Assembly: GCA_025330725.1 (NCBI GenBank)
Contig: JAIWND010000042.1
Span: 62,001-126,000 of the forward strand
DNA length: 64,000 bases
Source of the DNA: Chlamydoabsidia padenii
Taxonomy: Eukaryota; Mucoromycota; Mucoromycetes; Mucorales; Cunninghamellaceae
Reading direction: 5' to 3'
The notes below the pieces were generated by a model. The model saw only the letters and a list, made by a program, of their open reading frames with translations, was not told the DNA's origin and ran no database searches. Positions 11,774 to 23,383 of the stretch are shown here, piece after piece; within the stretch, counting starts at the first letter, position 1; each line of letters opens with the position of its first letter. Both the position numbers and the translations under genes were made by a program.

Positions 11774-12308
11774 TCAATCAGAGGAGGATTGGCCAGTGAC
11801 AGGACACACCGCGTTGTTGGAAGGGTCGGCTTTTGAAAAAGGACAGCCACCAGATGATGATGGATGTTGTTGATCAGTAACAGTACAGGCATCATTGTTG
11901 TCTTTTTTAGCCACAGCTTGACTTGATTGATTTGAGAAAGAACAACCGCCAGTTGTTGATGACTGTTGCCCAGTAACAGGACAGACCGCACTCTGTTGCC
12001 CAGTAACAGGACAGACCGCACTCTGTTGACCAGTAACAGGACAAACAAGTTCAGACACCACCTCGACCAAATCTTTTTCAGATACTTTATACACAAACGG
12101 TTCATCCTTTTCATCTGTTGCCTGAGTTTTATCAGGGTAAGCATCATCCTTATTGCCCAATTCACCTTGCCATTTTGTTCCACCTTGTAAAAATTGTTGA
12201 TAATCCTCGGATTGGCGCCATTGTTGACCGAGTTTTTCCTCCAAGTCCAAAATATCTTGAGCAGAAGTCATAGTACGTGAATCTTGGATTGCCTTGAATA
12301 CCGCCTAC

Positions 12309-12344
<36 letters not shown>

Positions 12345-14138
12345 TCATTCAATGCAAAAAAAAAAAAAAGACTTTTTTGTTGTTGTTGTTTTACCCTAAG
12401 AAGTATGGGGGGAAGAGTTTGCCAATGAGCCAAAATCTTTTGACTCCAAGCATTATCCATGGATCGTAGTTTAGCCAAAACATCATCAAAAGAGCGGAGA
12501 CCAAACGCATCAGTAATTTCGTTTTTCCATGTCGAGATACGATCAGGGCCAGGGTAAGAAGGATGCAAGGAAAGTTGGACAGCGGTAGAGGTCAATGGTG
12601 GCGGGCACAGAGCCATACGTTGAGCATTAGAGAAGGCTTCATTCAATTGGTTTTCAGGTACAAAGAGATCAATTAGACCCAAACGCAGCAGTTCAGGTGC
12701 TCGGAGACATTCAGGAGTCAGACTCACATATAAATCCCAGCCTACCGGTAGGGCAGTTTTGTGAGTCCGGCGGTTGCATAGTTGGAGTAGTAAGAGAGGT
12801 GGAATAGGTGCATGATTCAATGTGAGATGGCAACTAAAAAGGACATGTTCTGTCGCCACACGCAAGTATCCCGGCCATAGTGACATGTATGCTGCATCCA
12901 ATGGAATTTGACCATTGATAAATACAAATGTTGGTTTAGTGGATGATGATGATGCAAGGTGTTGGCGACGAATAGCATTGTAATACGTAGCACCGAGGTA
13001 ATTCAAGGCATGTTGTTGCAAAGTCTGATCCTTTCTTTTTAATTGCTGGTATGTGGCGTCGTAAGCTAGACCACTGCTGATCACTTTTGTATCCTTGGTT
13101 TCGATTCGGTCGGAAAGTGGATTGCCTTGTTCTGCTACAGTCGCTGTCATCAAGATACTTGTCACTTTTTCGTCCTTTGCTGCTGCCATCAGAGCCGATT
13201 CCCATTCCTTTATTCGATCCACAGTCACCATATTTTTACTTTGAGGAGAAGCAAACGTGATTGTTGTGGGGCCATCAAACTTGGATTTTTTCACTGATAG
13301 ATAGTTATCTGAGATAACTTGAGGTCCCAAATCCGCTAAAGAGAAAAAAGCGAAAAGAGAAGTGAGGAGATGGTGTATTTTTTTTTTTTTTTTTTTTTCA
13401 AGAGAATATTCCCTACTTTACCTTTTCCTTTGTTCTGCCAGAGATTAGCAAAGGGACAAGTTGGTTCTTCTTTACGTTCCTTGTTATGTTTCCAAGTTAA
13501 ATAATCCACTACGTTCACCTTTTCCACACACCTACAAGAAAATAAAAAAGATTAATGGGGAGGTTGTTATGCCAATATGTACACCCTAGTACTTACGCAG
13601 AGTAATAAAAGGCCTTGGCTTTAACGAATTCCGCTTCCAAGTGAGTCTTGTCCCAGAACACCTTGCCCTGGATTTGTTGTTGTACCCAGTTTTGAATGAT
13701 CGTAGGCAGACCACGTATATAATTGTCATCTGCGTCAAAATCATACACTTCCATTCGTTCATATTTTGCAATGGCTTCTTGTTGTTGTTGCTGTTCCTTT
13801 TCGAAATCGAGGTACTGGGCAAAGTCGAAAGGCTCCTTAAATCTACAACATCAAAAAGGAATAGACAAGTGAGTATAAAAGACTAACACGTAGTCAACTT
13901 ACTTTGAGTAATAAAAGTGTTTGGCCCGTAACAATTGCAAAGCGTTTTGAGGATCAGTGTCTGGTTGGAATTGATTATAGTCTTGATTCAAAGGACAGTC
14001 TGTGGTGGGCTGTTTATTGTTATTGGCTGACATGGATTGTAGAATGGAGGCCACACCGGATTGGAAGACTTTATCTTCAAGCCAATGGTAGGCTCGGAAG
14101 TTTTCAAATATTTGTTTCTGTTCTTCAGTGGATGGCAT
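11774..14138 (-). CDS. crotonase-fold (enoyl-CoA hydratase/HIBCH-like) protein with Cys-Pro repeat tail
   Basis: Five exons: 14138-13903, 13842-13597, 13531-13422, 13335-12395 and 12304-11774, all in consistent phase; product 687 aa. Residues 1-195 are an Asp/Gln-rich helical region with two YYS-type repeats. From about 200 to 510 is a crotonase-type domain (FDGPTTITFASP, then FINGQIPLDAAYMSLWPGYLRVATEH), the fold of enoyl-CoA hydratases and 3-hydroxyisobutyryl-CoA hydrolase. The expected oxyanion-hole glycine pattern is poorly kept, so catalysis is uncertain. The last exon encodes a low-complexity tail with CPVTGQ four times plus GGCPFSK; another CPF lies near residue 185. Cys-Pro motifs of this kind can bind haem or act in redox control, which is speculation here. 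A canonical paralogue lies at 23.4-25.2 kb. Confidence 0.65.
11955..12048 (-). repeat. 27-bp tandem repeat encoding CPVTGQQSA
   Basis: Nine-codon units are repeated inside the last exon of the crotonase-like gene. Two adjacent units are almost identical in DNA, followed by a slightly diverged third. The repeat keeps the reading frame, so copy number can vary without breaking the protein. Confidence 0.8.
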
Positions 14139-14199
14139 TTGTAGAGAGGAGAAGATTAGAAGAAAGAAAAGGGTGAAAGGCAAAAATACCCCAGATTAC

Positions 14200-14835
14200 A
14201 CAATCCGGAATTATAGCACCCGAAGAATTAACTGGGGGTTACTTTGAATACGCGGAGAATGAAAGTGCCAGTCAGTATTCTGTGGAAGGTATCAACTTCA
14301 CACCTCAGAGGACGGAAGTTATTTTATGTTCCCAATCCAGAAAGAGCAATGACCAAAAAGAAGCTGTGTTAATATATTAGCTTTTAGTGTTGTGCTTTGC
14401 CGAGTAAGTAGGGTGTTCGTTCATGGTGACAGCCTGGTACAATCCAATCTTTAGATTATTTACTACTACGTTCTTGTCACGGCCACGGAGCGAAAATCCA
14501 TGCTTTCTTTCAAAACAAGTGTGATTGATTCAGAGAGCCACGCCAAGGTTGATGTGCCCCGTTCTGTCGTTTGGAATGTCGTACACGACTGTCACAAACA
14601 AAGCAAAGTTTGGATGACAAATATTCCTTTTTACTGATGAGATCACATTTTGCCTTGTAGCCGATTTACTTATACCCTCGCACTTTAAGTGGGGTTTGAA
14701 AATACATAAAAAAAGGAAATGGAGCGTCTTTAGGGCCTTCGCCTTCTTTATTTTCTTTCAATACAAAAAATAAAAAATCAACGTCTTTGAAGAGTAAATC
14801 TACTGTTTGATGCATTGTTTATACCTTTATTGTGA
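14200..14835. other. intergenic DNA
   Basis: Nothing coding was recognised. A short segment near 14258-14280 ('gcggagaatgaaa...cagtcag.att') resembles 27768-27795, hinting at another dispersed repeat. Confidence 0.35.
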
Positions 14836-14841
14836 TCAAAA

Positions 14842-15062
14842 AATACGTTGAATTGCTGAAGATGCGTTTGGAAGAATAGTCAGCTCATCACTTATACGAC
14901 TTGTATTTTCGGCGTAAGTGCGATGTGCGGCTAACATGATCGACAAGTTTTCTGTTGCATTATCCAAAGACACTATTTCTTCACTTCCAGCACCATTTGG
15001 AAGCTCATCGTTGTCATTAGTTCTTTGGTTTTGGGAATTTTCTTGAAAAGCAACTGTATCTC
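14842..15062 (-). other. possible small exon, minus strand
   Basis: A minus-strand open frame ending in TGA near 14842 encodes about 70 aa with an Asn/Gln-rich start and a helical end (LSIMLAAHRTYAENTSRI). It follows an acceptor-like CACAG and a TATA-like motif near 15080. It reads like the last exon of a small gene, but no start exon was fixed and no family is known. Confidence 0.25.
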
Positions 15063-15100
15063 TGTGTCATTCATCCTTTATATGCTTCAAGCCTCAAACC

Positions 15101-15397
15101 ATGGCCGATCGCGTACTTGAAATAATTGAATTGTCTGAAGAAAAACAGGTGTCGGAACTTCGATTACAAAGACAAAATCTTCAGCGGGTAAATCAGATTG
15201 AAAATAGGAAGGTTGCCTTGAAGAAGATGACGACTTTGGAACAATATTGGCCAATAAACAAGCTATCTCAAAGGATTAGAAACATACTTCTCTATATGCA
15301 TCTTGAATATCTCTTATCAAGCATGAAGTCTCTATCAGGAAACGACGTCAAAACCATCAAGCTCCCTGTGATTCAAGTTAGGCTCTTTACTTATTGA
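15101..15397 (+). CDS. hypothetical 98-aa coiled-coil-rich ORF
   Basis: An open frame from ATG gives a 98-aa protein with a charged helical start (heptad-like Leu/Ile from residue 5 to 45) and no membrane segment or signal peptide. It may continue past a splice donor near the end. No family is recognised. It is divergent to the possible exon at 14842-15062, and the two ends are only about 40 bp apart, so one of the two may be spurious. Confidence 0.3.
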   Translation: MADRVLEIIELSEEKQVSELRLQRQNLQRVNQIENRKVALKKMTTLEQYWPINKLSQRIRNILLYMHLEYLLSSMKSLSGNDVKTIKLPVIQVRLFTY

Positions 15398-15399
15398 CT

Positions 15400-15734
15400 A
15401 CCCTTGTCTTGTCTATGATAACGTTTTTTAAAAAAGAACATGTAAATAGGCGTTTACGTCGAATTCATTGGCGTGAGAGTATTGTTATAGTATAGTATAA
15501 TATAGTATAGTATAGTATAGTATAGATTTTTCTCTGATGTAACAATAAATCATTCATTCAAAACAAAAAAAAAAAAAAAACATGTAAATACAATACAAAA
15601 AGGTTTGAGAAGTTGAAAATTGAGGTATTGCCAAAATTGATAATCAAATTGGTTTTTTTCGGGGCAGGCTAAACTTTTAAAAATTAAAACCCCTCTAACT
15701 AATAGAGGCGGAGAAATCAACTTGATTTACTTTT

Positions 15735-15765
<31 letters not shown>

Positions 15766-16195
15766 GTACTCCCTTTTTCGCAATTTCAAAAGTAGAAAGA
15801 GACAACAGCTCCCTTCCTGTAGCCATAACGTCAATACGTATCCAGCTACCAAGATGAACACTGTCTACTCCCCTTTTGTATTTAGCTTTGTTTCTCGTGA
15901 ACACTATTGAACAAATACATGTGTACGAAATCCAAACAAGTCTTTCAATGATGGAATTGTCCAAGTAAGCCGCAATTGAAACGGTGTATCCTCAGTGAAT
16001 GGAGAGACAGTAGGTACTGCGACACTTCCCAACTTGTAAATCGGAGTTTGATTATGAATCTTTTGGCATGAGACCGAAACGTATTAACACAAAAAAAAAG
16101 ACAGAGACAAATAGGACACAATGAGCAATTTTATTTTTGAATAAAAAAAAAGAGAGCATAAAAAAGACTAAACTTATAAAACTAGTTAACAAAAG
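15400..16195. other. intergenic DNA with TATAG microsatellite
   Basis: A TATAG repeat lies at about 15489-15525, and an A/T-rich region has T-tracts at 15733-15764. It probably holds the 3' flank of the Ariadne gene. No coding region is supported. Confidence 0.4.
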
Positions 16196-16205
16196 ATATG
16201 ATATA

Positions 16206-18318
16206 CTATTTCACATCTACAATGAAAACCCAACGACCATCAGTCAAGCCTTTAGCGGTATCTTCCAAGAGAATTTCACGACGGTGTTTCACATAAACAG
16301 TTTTATCCAATACAGCCTGGCGTAATTGAGCAATCTTCTCCCGTTCCAAAGGTTTTTCTAATAGTTCTGAGAGTTGTTCGGTAGCCATTTCCAAATCCCG
16401 TTGATTGTCTTCAAAGATGGCGGTTTCGTTCGTCTTGGCCAAGTAAAAAGCGAATGCATAGGTCCACTTTAGCGTCATTCGACATTGTACCGTGATATCC
16501 ACCGCCTTTTTTAAGAATTGTACTTCGATCCACGATAAGTCACTTGTTTGCTGCATTTCCTCCATCTTCTTTTCGGTTTTTTGGTATAAGTCTTGATCCA
16601 GTTTGGCAGATTGTTCGTGATTAGCGTACCGATTATAGTACTAGCAAACAAAAACAAAAACAAAAAGGTTCATTGTCAGTCATTCAGCTTTTTATATACG
16701 TGGACTTACATGTAGATAACGTTCCAAACTTAATCTGGATTGTGTTTGGCTTTCACGAGCCTCTGAGCTGCTTCGTTCATCAAATCGATTACAGTTATAC
16801 CAAGAAGTGCCATGTTCAGACCAAGGTCCTACATTATTATCGATAAAAAAAAAAGATGGGTGATGAGTTTCATTCTACTGTGTGTTGATTTCACTTACCC
16901 ATACAGACCCAACAGAATTCATGGCGACACTTTCTACAAGTCATATGATTACAGCCACCATTTTTTTCGATAGTAGAGTGACATTTGGTGCATTCCTTGG
17001 TATGGGCCGAGATCCAATTGGCGGTCTCCGAATCGTCTTCACATTTCTGCAGCCATTTCTTGACAATGGAGCAAATCGCTGGTTGGTGATCAGGTAAACC
17101 ACAGCCAAAACAGAATATATCACCACAAGCACATTGCACAGTAGGCACCACCGAAGTCAAGGAAGTACTGGGTACATGACATTCAATAGCGAATTCACAA
17201 TCAGGGGCAGGGCACCACCTTAAGTAATCATTGTCATCCACAAACGTTCGATTGAGTAATTCACGATACCTGGCGAGAGTCTTGTCGTCCACCACACGTT
17301 GTACAGTTGCTTCGTCCACAATTACCCCACATTGATCCTGAGGGCATTCTATCCTTCGACTTTCCCCGTCTTCCTTGATTTTCTGTGTCAAGTAATGGTT
17401 GTAACAGTTGATGCAGAAGCGATGACCACATGCTACACTGGCCGTCATCAGGTCCGGGTCATCGTCGCAGCAGATATCACACATAAAAGGTTGTTGTTGT
17501 TGTTGTTGTGGCAAGTCGGTGGCTTTCATTAATGTTGGTTCGGTTGGATGTTGATGTGTACTGACCCCGGCTGATCGAAGTGTATGGTCGGGTGCGTCCA
17601 TATATCGTTCAAACAGTTTTTCCTTGTTCCATCGAAAGTATCGTAGTAATGTTGCTGCATCTTTGGATGGTAAACCTACCAAAAAGAAAGAAATAAGATG
17701 ATGATGATGTTTAGTTCTCCTTTTTTTATATTGATTTTATCATCATCCCCTCCCGTGGGGGATCACACCAATAGGAATGTCGCTACTTACCAAGAATGGT
17801 TGTCACTTGCTCGATTTCTTTATCCTGACTGGCCACCAAGTGCTTCACGCTTTGGACGGAGAATTCCACTTCATATGCTTTACGTTCATGTTTTTCAGCA
17901 AACGCACCATCAAAAGCCATGTCGTCCGTTTCGTCGTTATCTAAAGTTTAAAAAGAAGAGGTGGTGGATTAATAAGGATTGTCTTTTACTTTAAGGGTAT
18001 CCTATACAACCTACATCACAACAACAACAACAACAACCCATCAAGATGAAATTAATAGGATGAATGATTTTTCCATCATGACAACCCGTTACCATCAATG
18101 CAGTATGTTGTTGTGGTGGTAGTCAACTTTGTAATTTTTTATTCAACTTACCAGAGACACTAAGGGAGCTTGCAAAATCAGAATCACTATCACCACCCAT
18201 AACATCATCGGTATCATTCTATAACACAAATATCGTTTTCATTAGCAACTCTTTCCTTTTTCCTTTGGGGGTTTGAACTTACCATAAAATCGTCATCAAA
18301 ATCACTGTCAGAAGCCAT
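16206..18318 (-). CDS. Ariadne-type RBR E3 ubiquitin ligase
   Basis: Six exons: 18318-18283, 18218-18152, 17940-17791, 17675-16899, 16828-16710 and 16640-16206; all phases agree; product 527 aa, the usual Ariadne-1 size. An acidic N-terminus (MASDSDFDDDF) is followed by a UBA-like region (about 65-120). RING1 begins with CDIC at 150, and an in-between-RING zinc region follows. RING2 contains NGGCNHMTC with the presumed catalytic Cys326, then FCWVCMG. The C-terminal Ariadne domain (WYNCNRFDE, then long helices from about 385) is present and normally keeps the enzyme autoinhibited until neddylated cullin binds. RBR ligases take ubiquitin from an E2 onto the RING2 cysteine before passing it to substrate. 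All key residues are present, so it should be functional. Confidence 0.93.
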
Positions 18319-18738
18319 CGATATAAGAAGAAGAGAATTTGTGTGCTGTGTTTATCAAGTAAAAGAGGTAAAAAAATAAAATAAAAAGTAACCACTGGTA
18401 TAAAAAAAGGGAGTGAGAGAGTGAATCCGGGCGAAAGGATCAAAAAAGAAAAAGAGAAAAAGAAGGTGAATAGAAGGGTTGAAAAAACAATGCGTTGATT
18501 AATCGAGTCCCTTGGTCGGAAAAACAAAATAGGCGGGGGTTGAAAAAACAAGATGGACAAAGCACTACTCCCTATTCCTTCTCGTTAATCATCATCAGTA
18601 TAAAAGCATTTCCATATTGATGTACTCGAATTCAATAGTTATGTATATATAAGAAGCAATCAAAAAGTCGTAATGGTAATAAGATATATAATATCATAAG
18701 AGGTATCATTCAAGTAAGAAGAGAGGTGGGGGGAATAT

Positions 18739-20389
18739 TCAGAAGTGGGCGGTTTCATAAGGCGACGGTGAGATCAAGTTACTTTGAGACCACCTAGACA
18801 GATGGCCATCTTCCTTGTTATTTTTCAATCCTTGTTGATAGTACCCATTCATGTGTATCTGACTCTCCTCTTTAAGAGCATCAAATACATCAGCATTCAA
18901 TGTGCCGGGACTCAAATCATAAGTATCCTGTTGAGCGATCGAGTTGGTGAACATATGACTAGTGATCTGATTTGAAGTAGATATAGCTTCTATACTACTC
19001 GAACGAGTCAACTTAATAGTCGGTTTTTCATCAATGCGAGGACTAGAAAGAAAAGAAAAAAAAATCAATCCATGTTACCCCTGAAAATAAAGCTACTTAC
19101 TCGAATACCAAGATTAGACAACCCAAAAATGAGGCTAGTGGAGCGAGAAAATTCCATACTATACAAAGCACATAACTGCCAATGACACTGTGAATAATCT
19201 TGTCCCGAAAGATTCCATATAAAAGCAAAAAGACGGCAAAGCCAGTAAGAGACAAGCATATGGTAAAGACCAGTAATCGGATCTTGACCATACCCGCTTC
19301 CAATTTACGTTTTTGCTCCAAGTTTTTACTGTTGGGTTTCCTAAACTTTTTTAAATGTACGGTGAGGAAAGCGAGTAAGCGGATGCCCGCATAGAGAACG
19401 GCGCACGCTAAAGATCCGCAATGAATGAACCATAAAAGGTACAAGAGTTGTGTGAATATCTCGGCTTTATGCAAATCTCTCGAGGCCATTAATCCCGCGG
19501 CGATTGAACATATGTTGTTCAAGACAAAGGGTGCAAGCAAAAATGTCAATCCGATTATATCAACGTTCCGGGGTGATGGTAGCCATTGTCTTGTCGTTAA
19601 TGTGTGGCTCTACATACATACATGCAATGATGATTAAGAAGGATTAGGCTTTCCTTGTGTTTGGGACTTACATCAGTTAATGTCTGGGAGATCCCAAGAA
19701 GATACAATGCACAAGCTCCATAACCCTGAGACATAGAAGAAAAAGAAAAGTAAGTCTTTTTTTAAACTGCAGTCCCTTTTTTTGACCAAAGTCATTTACC
19801 CATTGCCAAGGAAACTCATACATGACTGTATAAAGTTTGCAAGAAAAAAAAAAGCGGGGTTCAACACATGCCACTTTAGTTTCCCATTTCCCAAATTGTA
19901 AATCCCGCCACTTACACGTTCTTGCTAATACATTGGTTTGTGAGACATTGGTGACAAGAATGATTCCCGTGAGCATTCGTACTAGATCGAAGAAAACAAA
20001 AGGAGTTCAATTTTCTCATTATTGGTTATATATATATATATATATATGGGAATATACAAAGATTGAACATGGTCATGAAGAAGAAGAGACAATCCACCGG
20101 TCGTGGTTTCAAAACCGAGGATGAACTGAAATCGAATAATTGGTGCCCTTTGATAAAGAATCGATGTGAAAAGATCCCGAATGCTAAACTTGAGAGTTAG
20201 TACAGTCATGATCATTCTCTCTCTTTTTTTTTTCATACTGAAAAGGGAAACAATGGCTGAAAAGAGAATCATGACCATGTAAATGATTTGCAGTCCATGT
20301 GAGTTGACACAATCGTATATCTGAAGCCGCCAGTCACAATAACAAGTGCCTCCAAAACATTGATGGGTCAACGTTCGCACCTCATTCAT
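18739..20389 (-). CDS. seven-helix membrane protein with CxCDWRL signature, copy A
   Basis: Seven exons: 20389-20239, 20183-20058, 19981-19916, 19825-19800, 19725-19672, 19609-19101 and 19042-18739; product 411 aa. The N-terminus has a Cys cluster (CFGGTCYCDWRLQIYDC) and is predicted to face outward. About seven hydrophobic helices follow (near 36-58, 80-102, 118-140, 155-180, 195-220, 250-275 and 285-312). A polar Ser/Thr-rich C-tail of about 100 residues follows. The layout is receptor-like, but no known GPCR family is recognised. A conserved stretch in helix 4 reads LAPFVLNNIC. Copy B lies directly upstream in the same orientation and copy C at 47.7 kb. Exon 1 (151 nt) and exon 3 (66 nt) match exon lengths in the paralogues, strong support for the gene model. 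Function unknown. Confidence 0.75.
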
Positions 20390-20399
20390 GATTCAAAAA

Positions 20400-20895
20400 A
20401 CGAAAAAAAGAAGAAGGCACAAAAGGGAGGGGGAACGGTCTGTTAATAAGAAAAAGGTGTTGTTACACGGCTTAACTTTATTATGCTAGACGATATCTTC
20501 ATTCAAGAAGTGTGATACAGAAGATCATTACTTGGGGATACTGTACTAAAAGAGTTTTAATGATAGTCTAATTAGTCAGCATTGACCCTTTTTTTTTTCT
20601 TTACCTATCTGTTTTTCCCTAACCACTATCTCTCATTTGACATTCCACTGTATCATAATTGAGCTTTTGCTTTCAAAAAAAAAAAAAAAGGAAACTATAC
20701 TATTTCCTGTCATACCGCTATATAGTATTCTGATTCCACATGATTGGCCTTGAACACAAAGTCATTTCCCCACTTTTTTATTCAACACGATGACAAGAAG
20801 AGTAGGTTTTTATTATAAAAGAAGTACTATATTACATGAGTCTAATGTTACAAGGATGGATTGGATATACATATGTTATAAAAAAGGTCTAAAAC
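20400..20895. other. spacer between the two tandem seven-helix genes
   Basis: AT-rich, with no coding sequence recognised. It should hold the promoter of copy A (starting at 20389) and the 3' flank of copy B. Confidence 0.4.
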
Positions 20896-20902
20896 TAGTT
20901 AA

Positions 20903-22373
20903 TTAGTGAGTTGATTGAATCAAGCCCACGGTAGGAGATTTATCCTGGTACACCACATCTTCTAAAGGAATCCCAGTTTCAAAAGTAGAAGCCGCCGAGG
21001 GCAATCGATGTTCGTCATAGCGTTGTTGATGTCCTTTGATTTGATGTTGTTGATATGTCAGTTGATATTTTAAATGTTGTTGTCGTAGTTCGTCAAAAGC
21101 ACCGTGGCTGAGTGTGCCTTGAAAACTGGCGTCCTGTCCACTGGCGTACGTTGAAAAGTGGGTATCGTACATTCCCGTGCTGTCGTCGGATGTTACTTGT
21201 GGTTTATCGCCAGATGAGGATACTTTTAGACCAAAAAAGTTGGGTTTGCCGTCAGTTGGAGGACTAGTTAAAAAAAGAGATGCGATTTAACAAAAAAGAG
21301 AGAGAGAGAGAGAGAAACCTGGTGACTTACCTGAAGAGAATAGCGGCTTCTACTGCTAATGTTGTTAATGCACCCAGGAGATTCCAGATTCCACCAAGTA
21401 TCAAACTACCCACCGTACTTGTCAAGATTTGATCGCGAAGAATACTATATAGTAATATAAACGCCGCAAAGGTCATTAAACAGACCCCAATGATCACCAC
21501 CACCGCCCGGATCTACAAAAAGTGAGAGAAAGAAAATGTGAGATGTTTCTTGAATCAACTCCCCTTTTTTTTGCTTACCTTGAAGATACCAGCTTGGATA
21601 CCAGCGGCGCGTGGACCTGAAGTTTGAAATTTAATCAAATGGCGTTTCAAGATGGTGGTCAGACGCCAACCATAAAATGAGACAGCAATGGCCAAAGAGA
21701 AACAATGGATAGGCCAGATCACATACAACAGATGAATGAAGATTTCGGCCACAGGCAGGTTTGTTTCGGCGAGTATCCCGGTTGCCAAAACACATACGTT
21801 GTTGAGGACAAAAGGAGCAAAGAATAAGGTCAGGCCGATCCCATCCACTGTTTTAGGTGATGGTAACCAATCATTGGAAATGGCTTTATGGCTCTACATT
21901 TATATACAAAAGAGGGAGTTAAAATATACATGTTCCCTTTAGTTATAGTCGTCACTTACTTCAGCCAAAGTTTGGGCGATCCCAACCAGATACAGAGCAA
22001 AACTACCATACCCAAACTGCCACGAGATTTCGAATCTATAGAGAGACAGAGAAAAAGTTGAGTTAGAAAAGGAAAAACAGAGAGAGAGAACAAAGTTGTT
22101 AACATACATCCAGGAACGTAGGATCCAGTTGCCTGCCCCTGCATCTGCCACCAACAACGCACTGTCCAAGAGTCTGACTATAATGGAGAAGTTCAGATAA
22201 TGATTTTCAGTCATTAGGTATTACTTACGAAAGTTATATATAGTTAGAAAGAATAGCATGCTATCAATCGGCATTGGTCGAAGACATCCTTTATTAGATC
22301 CTGTATCGAATAATCGGTGTCCTTGGAGTATCAGTCTATGATATAAGATGGAAATACCTATCAAGCAAAAAGT

Positions 22374-22412
<39 letters not shown>

Positions 22413-22624
22413 TGTGTGTGTGTGTGTGTGTGTTTGTGTGTGTGTTTGTGTGTGATGAGAATTAAAAACTTACCAACCAGAGAGGCCAATGCTGACATTC
22501 CAATATTAATCATGTTGATAATATAAGCGCCTGTTTGTTCTTCACATCCATAGATCGTCAGTCGCCAATCACAGTGACAATTTTGTCCTATACAACGTCT
22601 ACCAAGTGATCGACTACTGTCCAT
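20903..22624 (-). CDS. seven-helix membrane protein with CxCDWRL signature, copy B
   Basis: Seven exons: 22624-22474, 22357-22229, 22177-22108, 22035-21960, 21893-21579, 21512-21331 and 21263-20903; product 427 aa. It starts with the outward Cys cluster (CIGQNCHCDWRLTIYGC), then about seven helices including FFAPFVLNNVCVLATG and the long GSLILGGIWNLLGALTT near the end. The C-tail (about 120 residues) is Gln/His-rich and unlike that of copy A. The first intron carries a long TA/TG microsatellite (22378-22453). The pattern of one extracellular Cys domain, seven spans and a variable cytosolic tail suggests a receptor or sensor family that diversifies its tails; this is inference. Confidence 0.75.
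22378..22453. repeat. (TA)n(TG)n microsatellite in intron 1 of copy B
   Basis: Alternating TA for about 30 bp runs into GT/GTTT units for about 40 bp, lying wholly within the first intron. It is length-variable DNA and probably neutral. Confidence 0.9.
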
Positions 22625-22679
22625 ATATATATATATATATAATTTGTATTCTGTGTATTAATTGTTGTTAGATTCTGTA

Positions 22680-23264
22680 TAATAAAAAAAGTGGTCTATA
22701 TAGGTGGTAAAATTGTTACGGAAAAAGAAAAGAAAGAGGGGAGAAGCCTGAAATTTTCAAAAAGGGGGCTCATCATCGTAATAAAGTTTTGAATCACCGA
22801 CTGTAGTACGAGATCAACCTATGGAGAGTGGTGCCGAAAAAAAAAAGTGTCAATAGGATAGATTATAATTTAACACTCAATTATATGAATAAGAAGATAT
22901 AATCAGTGTACAAGGGGAAATAGCTACGATAACAAAATAGCTTTTTGACGAGATAACAGGAACTTGTCAAACCCCAGAATTGCCTTTGGATGCATTCCAT
23001 AGTAAATCACCCTACTCACTCAATTGTCAACCGATGCTAATGATTAAAATGACCATGTGCATTCTATGGTATATTTGCAACACACTTTACTGCAAAATCC
23101 AAGCGCTTAGGTTCTTGTGTCAGTCAGGAAAAGATTAAAATGATATAGACTGGTTATTTAAGCTCTCATCCTCTTCCAGAAAACGTGAATTCAAAATGCA
23201 TTCTCAAATCCCACCCATCCAACATTTGCTGTAGGCGCAAGTCTAACACATAAACATTCCCCTC

Positions 23265-23323
<59 letters not shown>

Positions 23324-23380
23324 CGCTGTAATAGTAATATATATATTCTTTATTAAGTGTGTAAATTTAAACATATTGAC
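22680..23380. other. intergenic DNA with MITE-like remnant and long A-tract
   Basis: At about 23010-23115, 'ctcactcaattgtcaaccgatgctaatgattaaa' and following bases match the interior of the MITE family at 49.4 and 54.2 kb. A run of about 55 A occupies roughly 23267-23321, just beyond the stop of the gene at 23384. Confidence 0.5.
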
Positions 23381-23383
23381 CAA

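Noticed and set aside
23267..23321. Long A-tract as a retroposon tail
   Set aside because: No matching retro-copy upstream and no target duplication; homopolymers are common throughout the window.
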